Source: an uncultured Sulfitobacter sp. (GTDB taxonomy: Bacteria > Pseudomonadota > Alphaproteobacteria > Rhodobacterales > Rhodobacteraceae). From it: a stretch of 64,000 nt of DNA. A model generated the notes under the pieces. It did not search any database. It worked only from the letters and a program-made list of their open reading frames with translations, and was not told the DNA's origin. Positions 33,523 to 41,590 of the stretch are shown here, piece after piece. Every line of letters begins with the position of its first letter. Within the stretch, counting starts at the first letter, position 1. The position numbers were made by a program, and so were the translations under genes. The stretch lies in assembly GCF_947502895.1 (NCBI RefSeq), contig NZ_CANNBM010000002.1, forward strand, positions 806,001-870,000, read 5' to 3'.

Positions 33523-34535
33523 CGCGGGACAGATTGTGCACGGTCCAGCCAGTCACTGGGGCTGGTCCCTGCAATGCGCAAAAACTCACGATTAAAGTTC
33601 GATTTGGTGTTGAACCCTGCACCCAACATCGCTGACGTGACACTTTCGCCGCTCTGCAAAGCGCGCTGCGCCTGCGCGATCCGCGCGGCATTTATGTAGC
33701 GCGAGACATTGGCACCTGTGGTCCGATTGATTGCCCCCGACAGTTGTTTCGCCGGCACCAGCAGCCGCCGCGAGAGTTGCGACAGGGTCAAATCGGGATT
33801 TAGATAGGGCTGCGCGTCCGCCATATAAGCCTCGAGCTGCGCCATGATCTCTGCATCCTGTGGATCGGCGCTGCGGACTGTGCTGGTCTGTGCCTGCGGT
33901 TCCTGATCGGCATCTGCTGCGCCCTGCCCCAATGCACCCGAAAGGGTCAGCGCCCCGATCAGGATCAGTGTGGTGCTGGACGATATGCTGATAATCCATG
34001 GCTGCAGATGACCCATACCCATGATTTGTGCTGCGACGATCAGCCCGTCGCTCAGTGCCGACGCGATCAGGCACCAACCGATGATCTGCCAGATGCGGGC
34101 AGGCATGTTGCCCGCTTCCAATCGCATGCGGGGCAAGGCATCGGCGCTGGAACGGCTGCTCCAGATAATTGCGACACCATAAGCGATGAACGATGCAGGG
34201 ATGACCCCTTCCAACATCTGCGGTTGCACGGCCAAAAGCACTGCAACCACGCAAGGAACAGCCAGATGGATCATATCCATAGGGGCGAGCCTGCGCACCG
34301 CAGTCGCCTGAAACGCAACCCATGCCATAGGCGCGATCATAGTGGCCGTCACAGGCTGCACCAACCGCGCCAACGGCACCTGATAGTGTTGCGCCAGCGA
34401 GATCACCAGCCCTTGCACGGCACATAGCGCCAGAAGCATGGCAAGCGGGCCATGCCTGCGGTCCACCACCCAAAGGCGTATCAGCAAGAAACCCAACACG
34501 AGGGCGCTTATCATCGGAATGGGCAGACTGGGCAT
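33519..34535 (-). CDS. Membrane-embedded AraC-family transcription regulator
   Basis: 338 residues. The N-terminal 210 residues contain about seven hydrophobic helices (for example MISALVLGFLLIRLWVV, PCVVAVLLAVQ, IISISSSTTLILIGALTL). After a Gln/Ala-rich linker the C-terminal 100 residues form an AraC DNA-binding domain with two HTH units (LTLSQLSRRLLVPAKQLSGAIN; SVTSAMLGAGFNTKSNFNREF). A membrane-bound regulator could sense a membrane or periplasmic signal directly. Target unknown; neighbours include the MATE exporter gene, transcribed in the same direction and upstream of it. Confidence 0.88.
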   Translation of the reverse strand: MPSLPIPMISALVLGFLLIRLWVVDRRHGPLAMLLALCAVQGLVISLAQHYQVPLARLVQPVTATMIAPMAWVAFQATAVRRLAPMDMIHLAVPCVVAVLLAVQPQMLEGVIPASFIAYGVAIIWSSRSSADALPRMRLEAGNMPARIWQIIGWCLIASALSDGLIVAAQIMGMGHLQPWIISISSSTTLILIGALTLSGALGQGAADADQEPQAQTSTVRSADPQDAEIMAQLEAYMADAQPYLNPDLTLSQLSRRLLVPAKQLSGAINRTTGANVSRYINAARIAQAQRALQSGESVTSAMLGAGFNTKSNFNREFLRIAGTSPSDWLDRAQSVPR

Positions 34536-34624
34536 AGCAGCATGTCTCGCGTCAGGATCACAGCAGACAACAGCCTAGCCCCATTTGGTTTGGCCTAGAA
34601 CCGCTTATCGCAAAGCAGCGCGAA

Positions 34625-36010
34625 TTATCGCGCCGCTTCATCCTTCAGCGCCGGCCAGCCCAAACCACCAATTCGCTGGTTGGCCACCCGCACCGCGATC
34701 CAGAGCGACAGCAAAAGGCCTGTTCCCACACCAAAGGCGATGCCCAACCGAACGCCCGTCAGACCGCCATCAATCACATAGGCAAACAGCCAGATAAAGA
34801 ACGCGATCCCGATCCATTGACGGTAGATCCCGATCCACATGGTCCATGCCGCTTTTTTCAGTGCTTGCAGCAGGGAGTTAATTGAAAACAGAATGACATA
34901 GAGCGGCAGGATCACAGCCTCGACCTTGAGGAACAGCGCCGCGATGCGGATGACTTCCGGATCGTCCGAGAAAACACGCGTCGCAGCAGCGCCGCCGAAC
35001 CACAAAAACGGAAATGCGATGGTGGTCATGACAACGCCAATCATCCAGCACCGGTGAAAAGCCGCGCGCACCCGCGCATTGTTTTCCGCGCCATAATTCT
35101 GCGCTACAATCGGCACCAGCGAGATTGTGATGCCAAGCGCGGGCAGCAAAAACAGCTGCTCGACCCGCATTGTAATGCCATAAGCCGCCAGTGCTGCCTC
35201 ACCATAGTCTTTCAGCGCGTATTGCACGATGAACCCGCTAGAAAAGGTCACCAGCAGGGCAAAACCCGCAGGAAAGGCCTGCGCAATGATTTCATAGTAT
35301 TTGGACAGGACTGGCACGAATTCGGCCAGCTTGAGGTCTTTCATCATCGCGCGTCCGAACACCCGCGTGAGGATGAACAGAGCCACGCCCGTCTGGCTGA
35401 TGATAGTGGCCAAGGCGATACCGTTAAATCCCATTCCACCAATAACACCCGGAATTCCGAACATCAGCAGCGGGTTCAGGCCGATATTCAAAAAGAACGC
35501 CACGACCAATGCGCGCTGCATGGTCACCGTATCGCCGCGCGCTTGCAAAATGCCGTTCGCCGCCGGCCCGATGACAAAACCGGGCAGCGCGAAGATGAGC
35601 CAATTGAAATACCCCAGCCCCGCATCGCGGTAGGCCCCCGGCTCGGACACAATGGCGATCAGCGAGGGGCCTGCAAATGCGGCAATCGCGATCATTATCA
35701 GCGTTGCAACACCCGCCAGACCAATGCCCTGGGCCGCCAGATGCCGCGCCTCTGCGTCGTCCTTGCGGCCCTTGGCATTGCCCACCAGCGCACTCATCGC
35801 GGAACTGAGGCCGAAACCGATGGCAACAAGGATAAAGAACGCCTGAAACCCCACAGCCAGGCCTGCCTGCGCCTGCGTTCCGAAAAAGCCTGCGTAAAAC
35901 GTATCGACGACATTATACAGGGTACTGAACAACATGCCGATGGCGGCAGGAATCGCAAGGCGGCGGAAATGACCACTCAACGGGCCTGTGGTGAGGTCGT
36001 GTTCAATCAT
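34625..36010 (-). CDS. MATE-family multidrug/toxin efflux transporter
   Basis: 461 residues with about 12 transmembrane helices in two homologous halves; MatE features include RLAIPAAIGMLFSTLYNVVDTFYAG at the N terminus and the related second-half start near residue 237. MATE proteins exchange Na+ or H+ for cationic drugs or metabolites across the inner membrane. It is followed 89 bp downstream by the membrane AraC gene. A strong terminator lies immediately upstream, isolating it from the amino-acid transporter genes. Confidence 0.93.
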   Translation of the reverse strand: MIEHDLTTGPLSGHFRRLAIPAAIGMLFSTLYNVVDTFYAGFFGTQAQAGLAVGFQAFFILVAIGFGLSSAMSALVGNAKGRKDDAEARHLAAQGIGLAGVATLIMIAIAAFAGPSLIAIVSEPGAYRDAGLGYFNWLIFALPGFVIGPAANGILQARGDTVTMQRALVVAFFLNIGLNPLLMFGIPGVIGGMGFNGIALATIISQTGVALFILTRVFGRAMMKDLKLAEFVPVLSKYYEIIAQAFPAGFALLVTFSSGFIVQYALKDYGEAALAAYGITMRVEQLFLLPALGITISLVPIVAQNYGAENNARVRAAFHRCWMIGVVMTTIAFPFLWFGGAAATRVFSDDPEVIRIAALFLKVEAVILPLYVILFSINSLLQALKKAAWTMWIGIYRQWIGIAFFIWLFAYVIDGGLTGVRLGIAFGVGTGLLLSLWIAVRVANQRIGGLGWPALKDEAAR

Positions 36011-36033
36011 GACAGAGCTTTCAGGGGCAAGGA

Positions 36034-36063
36034 AAAAGGGCGCCCTCTAGAAGGCGCCCTTTT
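36034..36063 (-). terminator. Rho-independent terminator after amino-acid binding-protein gene
   Basis: AAAAGGGCGCC (36034-36044) / GGCGCCCTTTT (36053-36063), an 11-bp stem with an 8-base loop and T-run in minus-strand direction. It lies 20 bases past the stop of the binding-protein gene. Confidence 0.9.
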
Positions 36064-36082
36064 GATCGATATCAGAAGGATG

Positions 36083-36859
36083 TCACAGACCCCATTTCAA
36101 GGCAACTTCTTCGAAGAAGCCTTGGGTCTTTTTCAACTCGATCCAGCTGTTGATATAGTTGATCCAGACCTGATCGGTCTGCGGCAACAGCATCGCAATG
36201 GGTGTCGGCGCACGCGGCTCGGATACTTCTACCTGACGGACGTTCGGGAACTTCTCCAACAGAGTAGAGCCTTCGATGTTGGACGTCACGAATACGTCAG
36301 CGCGCCCTGACAGCACTTCTTGGAAACCGCGCGCAGGCGCTTCGACCACAACGATCTCTGCGTCAGGGAACCATTCCTTGACCATCTTCTCGAACGAAGT
36401 GCCCAGCGTGGTTGCAACCTTCACCCCGTTTTGGTTGATGCTATCCCAGCCGTCAAAATTGGCCAGCTTGTCATCTGTGGTAAACGGAAACATCTCGACC
36501 GCGATATAGCTGTGCGAATATCCCGCCGCCTTGAGGCGCGCAGGGCTGATAGAGGCGGAACCTGTCATGTGATAGTTGCCCGCAACAACACCGTTCACCA
36601 GCGTTTTCCAATCGGTCGGCACCATCTCAAGCTCGACACCCATATCGGCAGCAAGCTGTGTCATGATGTCGATGTCATATCCTTTATAAGCGTTGGTCGC
36701 AGGATCGCGGACCGACATTGGGTTCCAGTCGCCCGTTGTACCGACTTTCAGCACGCCTTCGCTCAGTATCTCGTTAAGCGCGGATTGCGCCGATACCGGT
36801 GCCGCCAGCAGGCTTGCCGCAAAGCCCGCAGCGAGGCTGATGTTCTTCAATAGTTTCAT
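36083..36859 (-). CDS. Amino-acid ABC transporter substrate-binding protein (family 3)
   Basis: 258 residues with Sec signal peptide (MKLLKNISLAAGFAASLLAAPVSA, 1-24). Family-3 bacterial periplasmic binding fold: GVLKVGTTGDWNPMSV, GYDIDIMTQLA, and LSGRADVFVTSN. Members bind polar amino acids or are related to cyclohexadienyl dehydratase; the ligand is not clear. It is divergent from the ATPase and permease genes, with 124 bp between, and ends in a strong terminator. Confidence 0.9.
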   Translation of the reverse strand: MKLLKNISLAAGFAASLLAAPVSAQSALNEILSEGVLKVGTTGDWNPMSVRDPATNAYKGYDIDIMTQLAADMGVELEMVPTDWKTLVNGVVAGNYHMTGSASISPARLKAAGYSHSYIAVEMFPFTTDDKLANFDGWDSINQNGVKVATTLGTSFEKMVKEWFPDAEIVVVEAPARGFQEVLSGRADVFVTSNIEGSTLLEKFPNVRQVEVSEPRAPTPIAMLLPQTDQVWINYINSWIELKKTQGFFEEVALKWGL

Positions 36860-36983
36860 GTGTATTTCCCTGTAGAGTGTTCTATGACCGCCCGATCAGC
36901 AGTTTGTAATAAGTGCAAACCTAATGCCGGTTGCGCTTTGGGCAACTGTCTACTTTAGTATACACTCCGAAAGGGAGAGGTCC

Positions 36984-37742
36984 ATGACAGATCAAAGCGG
37001 GGACGATCACGCAAACGCGATCGAGATCAAGGGCCTGAACAAATGGTATGGCGACTATCAGGCATTAAAGTCGGTAGATCTGAATGTCGCCCATGGCGAG
37101 CGGATTGTGGTTTGCGGGCCTTCGGGGTCGGGCAAATCCACTTTGATCCGCTGCATCAACTCGCTGGAAGCGCATGACAGCGGGCAGATCACAGTCGACG
37201 GAACGCGCATGGTCGATGCCGCCTCGATCGAGGCTATCCGCGGTCGAGTTGGCATGGTTTTCCAGCAGTTCAATCTGTTTCCACACCTGACCATCCTGCA
37301 AAACCTGACCCTAGGCCCCATGAAGGCCCGTGGCCTGACCCGTGACGAGGCCGAAGCGCGTGCGATGAAATATCTGGAGCGCGTGCAAATCCCCGAACAG
37401 GCCGACAAAAAACCCGGTGCGCTCTCGGGCGGCCAACAGCAGCGCGTGGCCATCGCACGCTCGCTGTGCATGGAGCCCAAGATCATGCTTTTTGACGAGC
37501 CGACTTCGGCGCTGGACCCTGAGATGATCTCGGAGGTGCTGGACGTGATCGTTGATCTTGCCGCAAGCGGTATGACGATGATCGTGGTCACACACGAGAT
37601 GGGTTTTGCCCGCCGTGCCGCCGACCGCATGGTGTTCATGGACCACGGTGCCATTGTCGAGACAGGCACACCACAAGAGTTTTTCGAGAACCCAAAGACC
37701 GAGCGTTGCCGCACCTTCCTCAACCAGATCCTCAAGCACTGA
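36984..37742 (+). CDS. Amino-acid ABC transporter ATP-binding protein
   Basis: 252 residues. Walker A GPSGSGKSTL, Q-loop VFQQFNLFPHL, signature LSGGQQQRVAIARSL, Walker B IMLFDEPTSALDPEM, and switch H in VTHEMGFA: the polar amino-acid (GlnQ/HisP) ATPase group. ATG 36984 has GGGAGAGG upstream; the frame open back to 36924 adds a non-conserved segment. It works with the permease starting 8 bp later and the divergent binding protein. Confidence 0.94.
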   Translation: MTDQSGDDHANAIEIKGLNKWYGDYQALKSVDLNVAHGERIVVCGPSGSGKSTLIRCINSLEAHDSGQITVDGTRMVDAASIEAIRGRVGMVFQQFNLFPHLTILQNLTLGPMKARGLTRDEAEARAMKYLERVQIPEQADKKPGALSGGQQQRVAIARSLCMEPKIMLFDEPTSALDPEMISEVLDVIVDLAASGMTMIVVTHEMGFARRAADRMVFMDHGAIVETGTPQEFFENPKTERCRTFLNQILKH

Positions 37743-37750
37743 ACGCATCC

Positions 37751-38509
37751 ATGAAAAAATTTCTAGCTCTTTTTAGTCTGCTGGCCCTGTCAGGCTGTGG
37801 CACGTCCGGCACGTGGGGGTGGTATGTGATCGACCCGACGACAACGCAGGGCTGGAACAATATTACCTTCCTGCTCAATGGTTTTGGGGCGACGATCCTG
37901 CTGTCTGTGATTGCGGCGGTGATGTCGATGGTGATTGGCCTCTTGGTCGCCTTACCCGGCATGTCCGACAACCGTTGGATCAGACTGCCAAGCCGTATCT
38001 ACATTGAATTTGTCCGCGCTATCCCCCTGCTGCCCATGCTGTTCTGGGTGTTCTACGGCCTGCCTGTGGTGCTGAAGTCCATGGGCATATCGGTCAGTAT
38101 TGATGCCTTTTGGGGCGCGATCATCACGCTCGCCATATCAGATTCCGCCTTCACTGCCGAAATTTATCGCTCTGGCATCCAGAGCATCGCGCGCGGTCAG
38201 ACGGAGGCTGCGAAGACCATCGGGCTGACCTACAGCCAGACGATGCGCTATGTGATCCTGCCGCAAGCGATCCGGCGCATTTTGCCGCCCTTGGCCAACC
38301 AGTTCATCTACATCGTAAAGATGAGCGCCTTTGCATCCGTCATCGGGATGCAGGAATTGACCCGTCGCGCAAACGAGTTGGTGGTGACAGAGTATCGCCC
38401 GCTGGAGATCTACACTCTGCTGATCCTCGAATACCTCGTGCTTGTGCTTATCATCAGCTTTTTCGTGCGCTGGCTGGAACGCAAAATGGGCGCTGACGAG
38501 AGCCGCTAA
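37751..38509 (+). CDS. Amino-acid ABC transporter permease with lipobox N terminus
   Basis: 252 residues. The permease core has about five helices, with the conserved EAA loop around GQTEAAKTIGLTYSQTMRYVILPQA. The N terminus reads MKKFLALFSLLALSGC, with a basic start, hydrophobic core and lipobox L-S-G-C16, followed by a Trp/Tyr-rich stretch and then the first core helix at about 38-65. It thus looks like a lipidated permease. ATG 37751 follows the ATPase stop by 8 bp. An AhpD-like gene follows after 14 bp. Confidence 0.92.
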   Translation: MKKFLALFSLLALSGCGTSGTWGWYVIDPTTTQGWNNITFLLNGFGATILLSVIAAVMSMVIGLLVALPGMSDNRWIRLPSRIYIEFVRAIPLLPMLFWVFYGLPVVLKSMGISVSIDAFWGAIITLAISDSAFTAEIYRSGIQSIARGQTEAAKTIGLTYSQTMRYVILPQAIRRILPPLANQFIYIVKMSAFASVIGMQELTRRANELVVTEYRPLEIYTLLILEYLVLVLIISFFVRWLERKMGADESR

Positions 38510-38523
38510 AACAGGAGAAACCT

Positions 38524-38859
38524 ATGAGCTGGACCAAATTTCTGGATGAAACGATGGGCCGTATCGGTACATTGCAACAGCAAACGCCCAAGATGTTCGA
38601 GGGCTTTAACACGATGGGTAAAGCGGCCAAAAAATCAGGCGCGCTTGACGAAAAAACCAAGGAATTCATCGCCCTCGGCATCGGCATCTCGACGCGCTGT
38701 GACAGTTGCATCGGCTTTCACGTGAAATCGCTGGTCCGCCTTGGTTCCACCCGCGAAGAGCTGTGCGAGGCGCTGGAAATGATCGGTTATATGGGTGGTG
38801 GCCCGTCGATTGCTTACAGTGCCAAGGCGCTTGAGGCTTTTGACGAATTCACCAGCTAA
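38524..38859 (+). CDS. AhpD/carboxymuconolactone decarboxylase-family protein
   Basis: 111 residues, helical CMD fold with the redox motif C59-D-S-C62 and H66 (RCDSCIGFHVKSLVRLG). This AhpD-type motif usually acts in peroxide or disulfide reduction. It follows the transporter permease by 14 bp behind AGGAG, so it is probably co-transcribed. Its substrate is unknown. It overlaps the end of the convergent Stealth gene by 11 bp. Confidence 0.9.
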   Translation: MSWTKFLDETMGRIGTLQQQTPKMFEGFNTMGKAAKKSGALDEKTKEFIALGIGISTRCDSCIGFHVKSLVRLGSTREELCEALEMIGYMGGGPSIAYSAKALEAFDEFTS

Positions 38860-39814
38860 CCCCGCCCCCTACTGCCGCGCTGATCAACCCGCGTACGTCA
38901 GGGATCAACCGCTCCAGTTGGGGCAGATCGTTTATGCAAAGAAATTTCACGTCCGATAGTGCCTCGGGAGTGAGCAAGGTGCGGGTGATGTCAGGGGGCT
39001 GATGATTGCCCTGCCCGCTGGTGATATGCAGATTATCTTTAGCAGTGGTGACCTCGCCCAATCCATCAGCAATGCAAGCATGGGTATGCAGCCCTTGGGG
39101 CAAAAACTGGCTCAGATCACGGAAACGATGGGTGATGTTGTTTGCAAAAGCATCGGAATGCTGCTGCGATAACCGCGCCATGACACTGCGCAGAAACGGA
39201 TGCACCACATGGGCGCACGCATACAAACGCGTAGCCGCGACCCCGACCATCGCCGCCGCGTTGACATGCATGAAATGGTTGAACAGCGCCGGATCATCCC
39301 GCGCAGTGGGTCCGGACAGCATCGCCGCATAGTCCACCCAACGACCCCGCAGAACTGGACCATTGGATGTAAATACATCACTCGGCTGCAAGGGCGCTGT
39401 CAGAAACACATCATCGTTAAAGTACAAAAACCGCTCGGCCAGTCCTTCGATCCGCCAGATCATGCTCTCTATCGCGAGGGAGTTAAAGGTGGGCAAAACA
39501 TGCGCGGAGCCGCGGAAAATCTCTGTGTGGTTCACGATGCATATCTTGACCCGCAGTGCATCGGGCAGGTGTGACACTTCAGGTGTTTGCCCGTCCGTAA
39601 CAATCCAGATTGTTCGTATCCAAGGCGCGTGCTTGTAAATGGAAAAGAGGCAGAAATAAATCTCGTCGCTTGATACCCAGCGATGCGGATTGCGCGCATT
39701 TTCGTTCAACACACCCGCTTTTGCCATGTATTGCGCCCGTTTGGCGCGATGTACAGGATCAGCACCATCAACCCAAGTTATCACGGCATCAATCGGGTCG
39801 CTATGTGGTGTCAT
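38849..39814 (-). CDS. Stealth-family sugar-phosphate transferase
   Basis: 321 residues. Stealth conserved region 1 DAVITWVDGADPVHRAKR near the N terminus, region 2 with YFCLFSIYKHAPWIRTIWIVTDGQTP and the acidic FLYFNDDVFLTAP, and C-terminal NNITHRFRDLSQFLPQG. Stealth proteins transfer hexose-1-phosphates to build capsule or exopolysaccharide phosphodiester polymers. ATG 39814 places region 1 at the start; the open frame to 40078 is not conserved in character. No other polysaccharide genes are adjacent, so it may work with genes elsewhere. Confidence 0.88.
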   Translation of the reverse strand: MTPHSDPIDAVITWVDGADPVHRAKRAQYMAKAGVLNENARNPHRWVSSDEIYFCLFSIYKHAPWIRTIWIVTDGQTPEVSHLPDALRVKICIVNHTEIFRGSAHVLPTFNSLAIESMIWRIEGLAERFLYFNDDVFLTAPLQPSDVFTSNGPVLRGRWVDYAAMLSGPTARDDPALFNHFMHVNAAAMVGVAATRLYACAHVVHPFLRSVMARLSQQHSDAFANNITHRFRDLSQFLPQGLHTHACIADGLGEVTTAKDNLHITSGQGNHQPPDITRTLLTPEALSDVKFLCINDLPQLERLIPDVRGLISAAVGGGVSW

Positions 39815-39962
39815 TATTGCGTTGTTCCGTCTTGTGCATCTGTCGTCCAACGTAGGACGAATTGAAGCGAAGGGCAGCGACTTAGGGCAAATTTTCTCTG
39901 GCACTGCTTGACGTTGTACCATCACCGCCTGACACTCATGGCTTGTGACAGCAGGAGGCCCG

Positions 39963-40814
39963 ATGCAGCCCACGCAAGACCCCGATATTCTGCGCCAATG
40001 GATTGGCCGCAAGGAAACGCATACAGACACGTTGCACGCAGGCCCTGCCAATCTGATGCAGATGACGCTGGATCGCACCGCCAGCTTGCAGGCAGGGGAT
40101 GTTCTGCCGCCACTTTGGCATTGGCTTTATTTCCTGCAATCCGCCCCGTTGGGCGCGCTGGGTCGGGACGGGCATCCCGCAAGGGGTGGCTTTTTGCCAC
40201 CCGTCGCCCTACCGCGCCGCATGTGGGCAGGCGGGCGATTTGGCTTTGCACGCCCGCTACATCTGGGACGCGATGTGGTCAAATATTCCGAGATCAAAAA
40301 TGTGGCCTCAAAGACTGGACGCTCGGGTGCATTATGTTTTGTCACCGTGCGGCACGAAGTGGGCGAGGCAGGCGCGTCACCCGCATTTTGGGAAGAACAC
40401 GATATCGTCTACCGCGAAGACCCTACCAAAAATGCGCCACCTCTTCAGACACGAGACATCGGCGCGGATTGGCAGCATAGCGAAACCGTGACGCCCAGCG
40501 AAGTGATGTTGTTTCGCTATTCTGCGCTAACGTTCAACGGCCATCGCATCCACTATGATCGCGACTATGCGCGGGACGTGGAAGGCCACGCGGGTCTGGT
40601 CGTGCATGGCCCGCTGATCGCAACACTGTTGATGGGCATGGCACAGCGCCTAAGGAACGGGGCCGCGCCCAAAGCGTTCGAATTTCGCGCCGCAAGCCCG
40701 CTGTTTGATACCGCTGCCTTCACTCTGCACGCGCGCGAAGTAGCGGGTGGCATTGATCTGGTTGCGGCAACGCCCCAAGGGACACTCGCAATGCAGGCAA
40801 ACGCCACTTTCTAG
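39963..40814 (+). CDS. MaoC/HTD2-type acyl-CoA hydratase (mesaconyl-C4-CoA hydratase-like)
   Basis: 283 residues with two hotdog domains. The N-terminal FAS1-like dehydratase region (30-130) contains GGFLPPVALPRRMWAGGRF, and the second carries the hydratase motif FNGHRIHYDRDYARD (MaoC/HTD2 pattern). Such double-hotdog proteins in this group hydrate mesaconyl-C4-CoA or act in fatty-acid synthesis; exact substrate inferred only. AGGAGG lies 4 bases before ATG 39963, which is chosen over 39945. A weak hairpin follows. Confidence 0.8.
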   Translation: MQPTQDPDILRQWIGRKETHTDTLHAGPANLMQMTLDRTASLQAGDVLPPLWHWLYFLQSAPLGALGRDGHPARGGFLPPVALPRRMWAGGRFGFARPLHLGRDVVKYSEIKNVASKTGRSGALCFVTVRHEVGEAGASPAFWEEHDIVYREDPTKNAPPLQTRDIGADWQHSETVTPSEVMLFRYSALTFNGHRIHYDRDYARDVEGHAGLVVHGPLIATLLMGMAQRLRNGAAPKAFEFRAASPLFDTAAFTLHAREVAGGIDLVAATPQGTLAMQANATF

Positions 40815-40827
40815 CAGCAGCCCATAA

Positions 40828-40847
40828 TTGGGTTGGTCGTGACCCAA
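40828..40847 (+). terminator. Weak hairpin after MaoC-type gene
   Basis: TTGGGT (40828-40833) / ACCCAA (40842-40847), 8-base loop, no T-run. Possible pause or terminator. Confidence 0.25.
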
Positions 40848-40918
40848 AGCGCGCCAAATGATCACGCGGGTCGCATTTACCCTGTGAAGGCTGGCTTGTC
40901 AGGTTATGTTAAGTCCCA

Positions 40919-41590
40919 ATGTTGATCCTTACCCATAACACTCTGCGCAATCCTGCAATTCTCAAGGTGCGCCAATTGCCACGCAAGTTCTTTGGTCGCG
41001 TCGCGGTATGGCCACGCGGGCAAATGGGATTTAGCGGCTTTTTGCGGCTGATAATCGAATTTCAGGCCATCCGCTATACGCTCTCACTATTACCCCTCAT
41101 CCTGATCGGGATGAACTGGAACGCGCTTGCCCTACCCATGGCCCAAGCGCCAATCTTGATGATCGCGATGATCTGGTGGGTGGAAATGCGTTTTCTGCGC
41201 GTCCCCCAATCGCGCCGCCATCGCCTGATCGAAGGGGCCGAAGCAGAGAGGGGCCTTGATTTGCTACGCGTACAGGCGCGTGCAGCCCTTACCAAAATCG
41301 CCGCTGCGCGCGATATGAAACAAGGCAGCCTGCATCTGGTGGTTGAGCAGTCCGAGCTGTGGCGTCTTCCCCCGCTCACCTATGTCACAGTGCAGTCAGA
41401 CGATGGACCAGAGGTGGTGAAACTCAGCGCGCAAGAGCGCGAAATGATCGAGCAGACGCTGTTTCAACCGCCACTGACGGAAAAGAAACTCCAGCGGATC
41501 AATCAGGCCACAGGTGTGTTCCTACGCGATATTACCTTTGATGCGCGCGGCGTTTCTGCCCATGCTCGACTGGCCGCAGCCCTAGCGTGA
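40919..41590 (+). CDS. Membrane-associated hypothetical protein
   Basis: 223 residues, not recognised. Basic N terminus, then two hydrophobic helices (about 55-72 and 75-95 in the stretch SLLPLILIGMNWNALALPMAQA and on), and a cytoplasmic helical C-terminal half (about 100-223) with Arg/Glu-rich segments. It overlaps the end of the convergent VWA gene by 9 bp. Coding character (GC-rich third positions) matches its neighbours, so it is likely a real gene. No strong ribosome-binding site is seen before the ATG. Confidence 0.65.
   Translation: MLILTHNTLRNPAILKVRQLPRKFFGRVAVWPRGQMGFSGFLRLIIEFQAIRYTLSLLPLILIGMNWNALALPMAQAPILMIAMIWWVEMRFLRVPQSRRHRLIEGAEAERGLDLLRVQARAALTKIAAARDMKQGSLHLVVEQSELWRLPPLTYVTVQSDDGPEVVKLSAQEREMIEQTLFQPPLTEKKLQRINQATGVFLRDITFDARGVSAHARLAAALA

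Noticed and set aside
36062..36075. FNR-like TTGAT-CGAT-ATCAG upstream of the MATE gene
   Set aside because: One of ten consensus positions is wrong, it overlaps the end of the terminator, and there is no other sign of oxygen control.
35054..36310. A 418-residue open frame opposite the MATE gene
   Set aside because: It lies antisense to a clear MATE transporter, has no domain and is Arg/His/Gln-rich, the usual sign of a reverse-strand shadow in GC-rich DNA. It also runs through the strong terminator at 36034-36063.
36924..36983. Upstream extension of the amino-acid ATPase gene in the same frame
   Set aside because: Residues before MTDQSGDDH are not like ABC ATPases, and the strong GGGAGAGG site is before ATG 36984.
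39815..40078. N-terminal extension of the Stealth frame
   Set aside because: Cys/Arg-rich, not conserved in type, and overlaps the divergent MaoC-type gene start.
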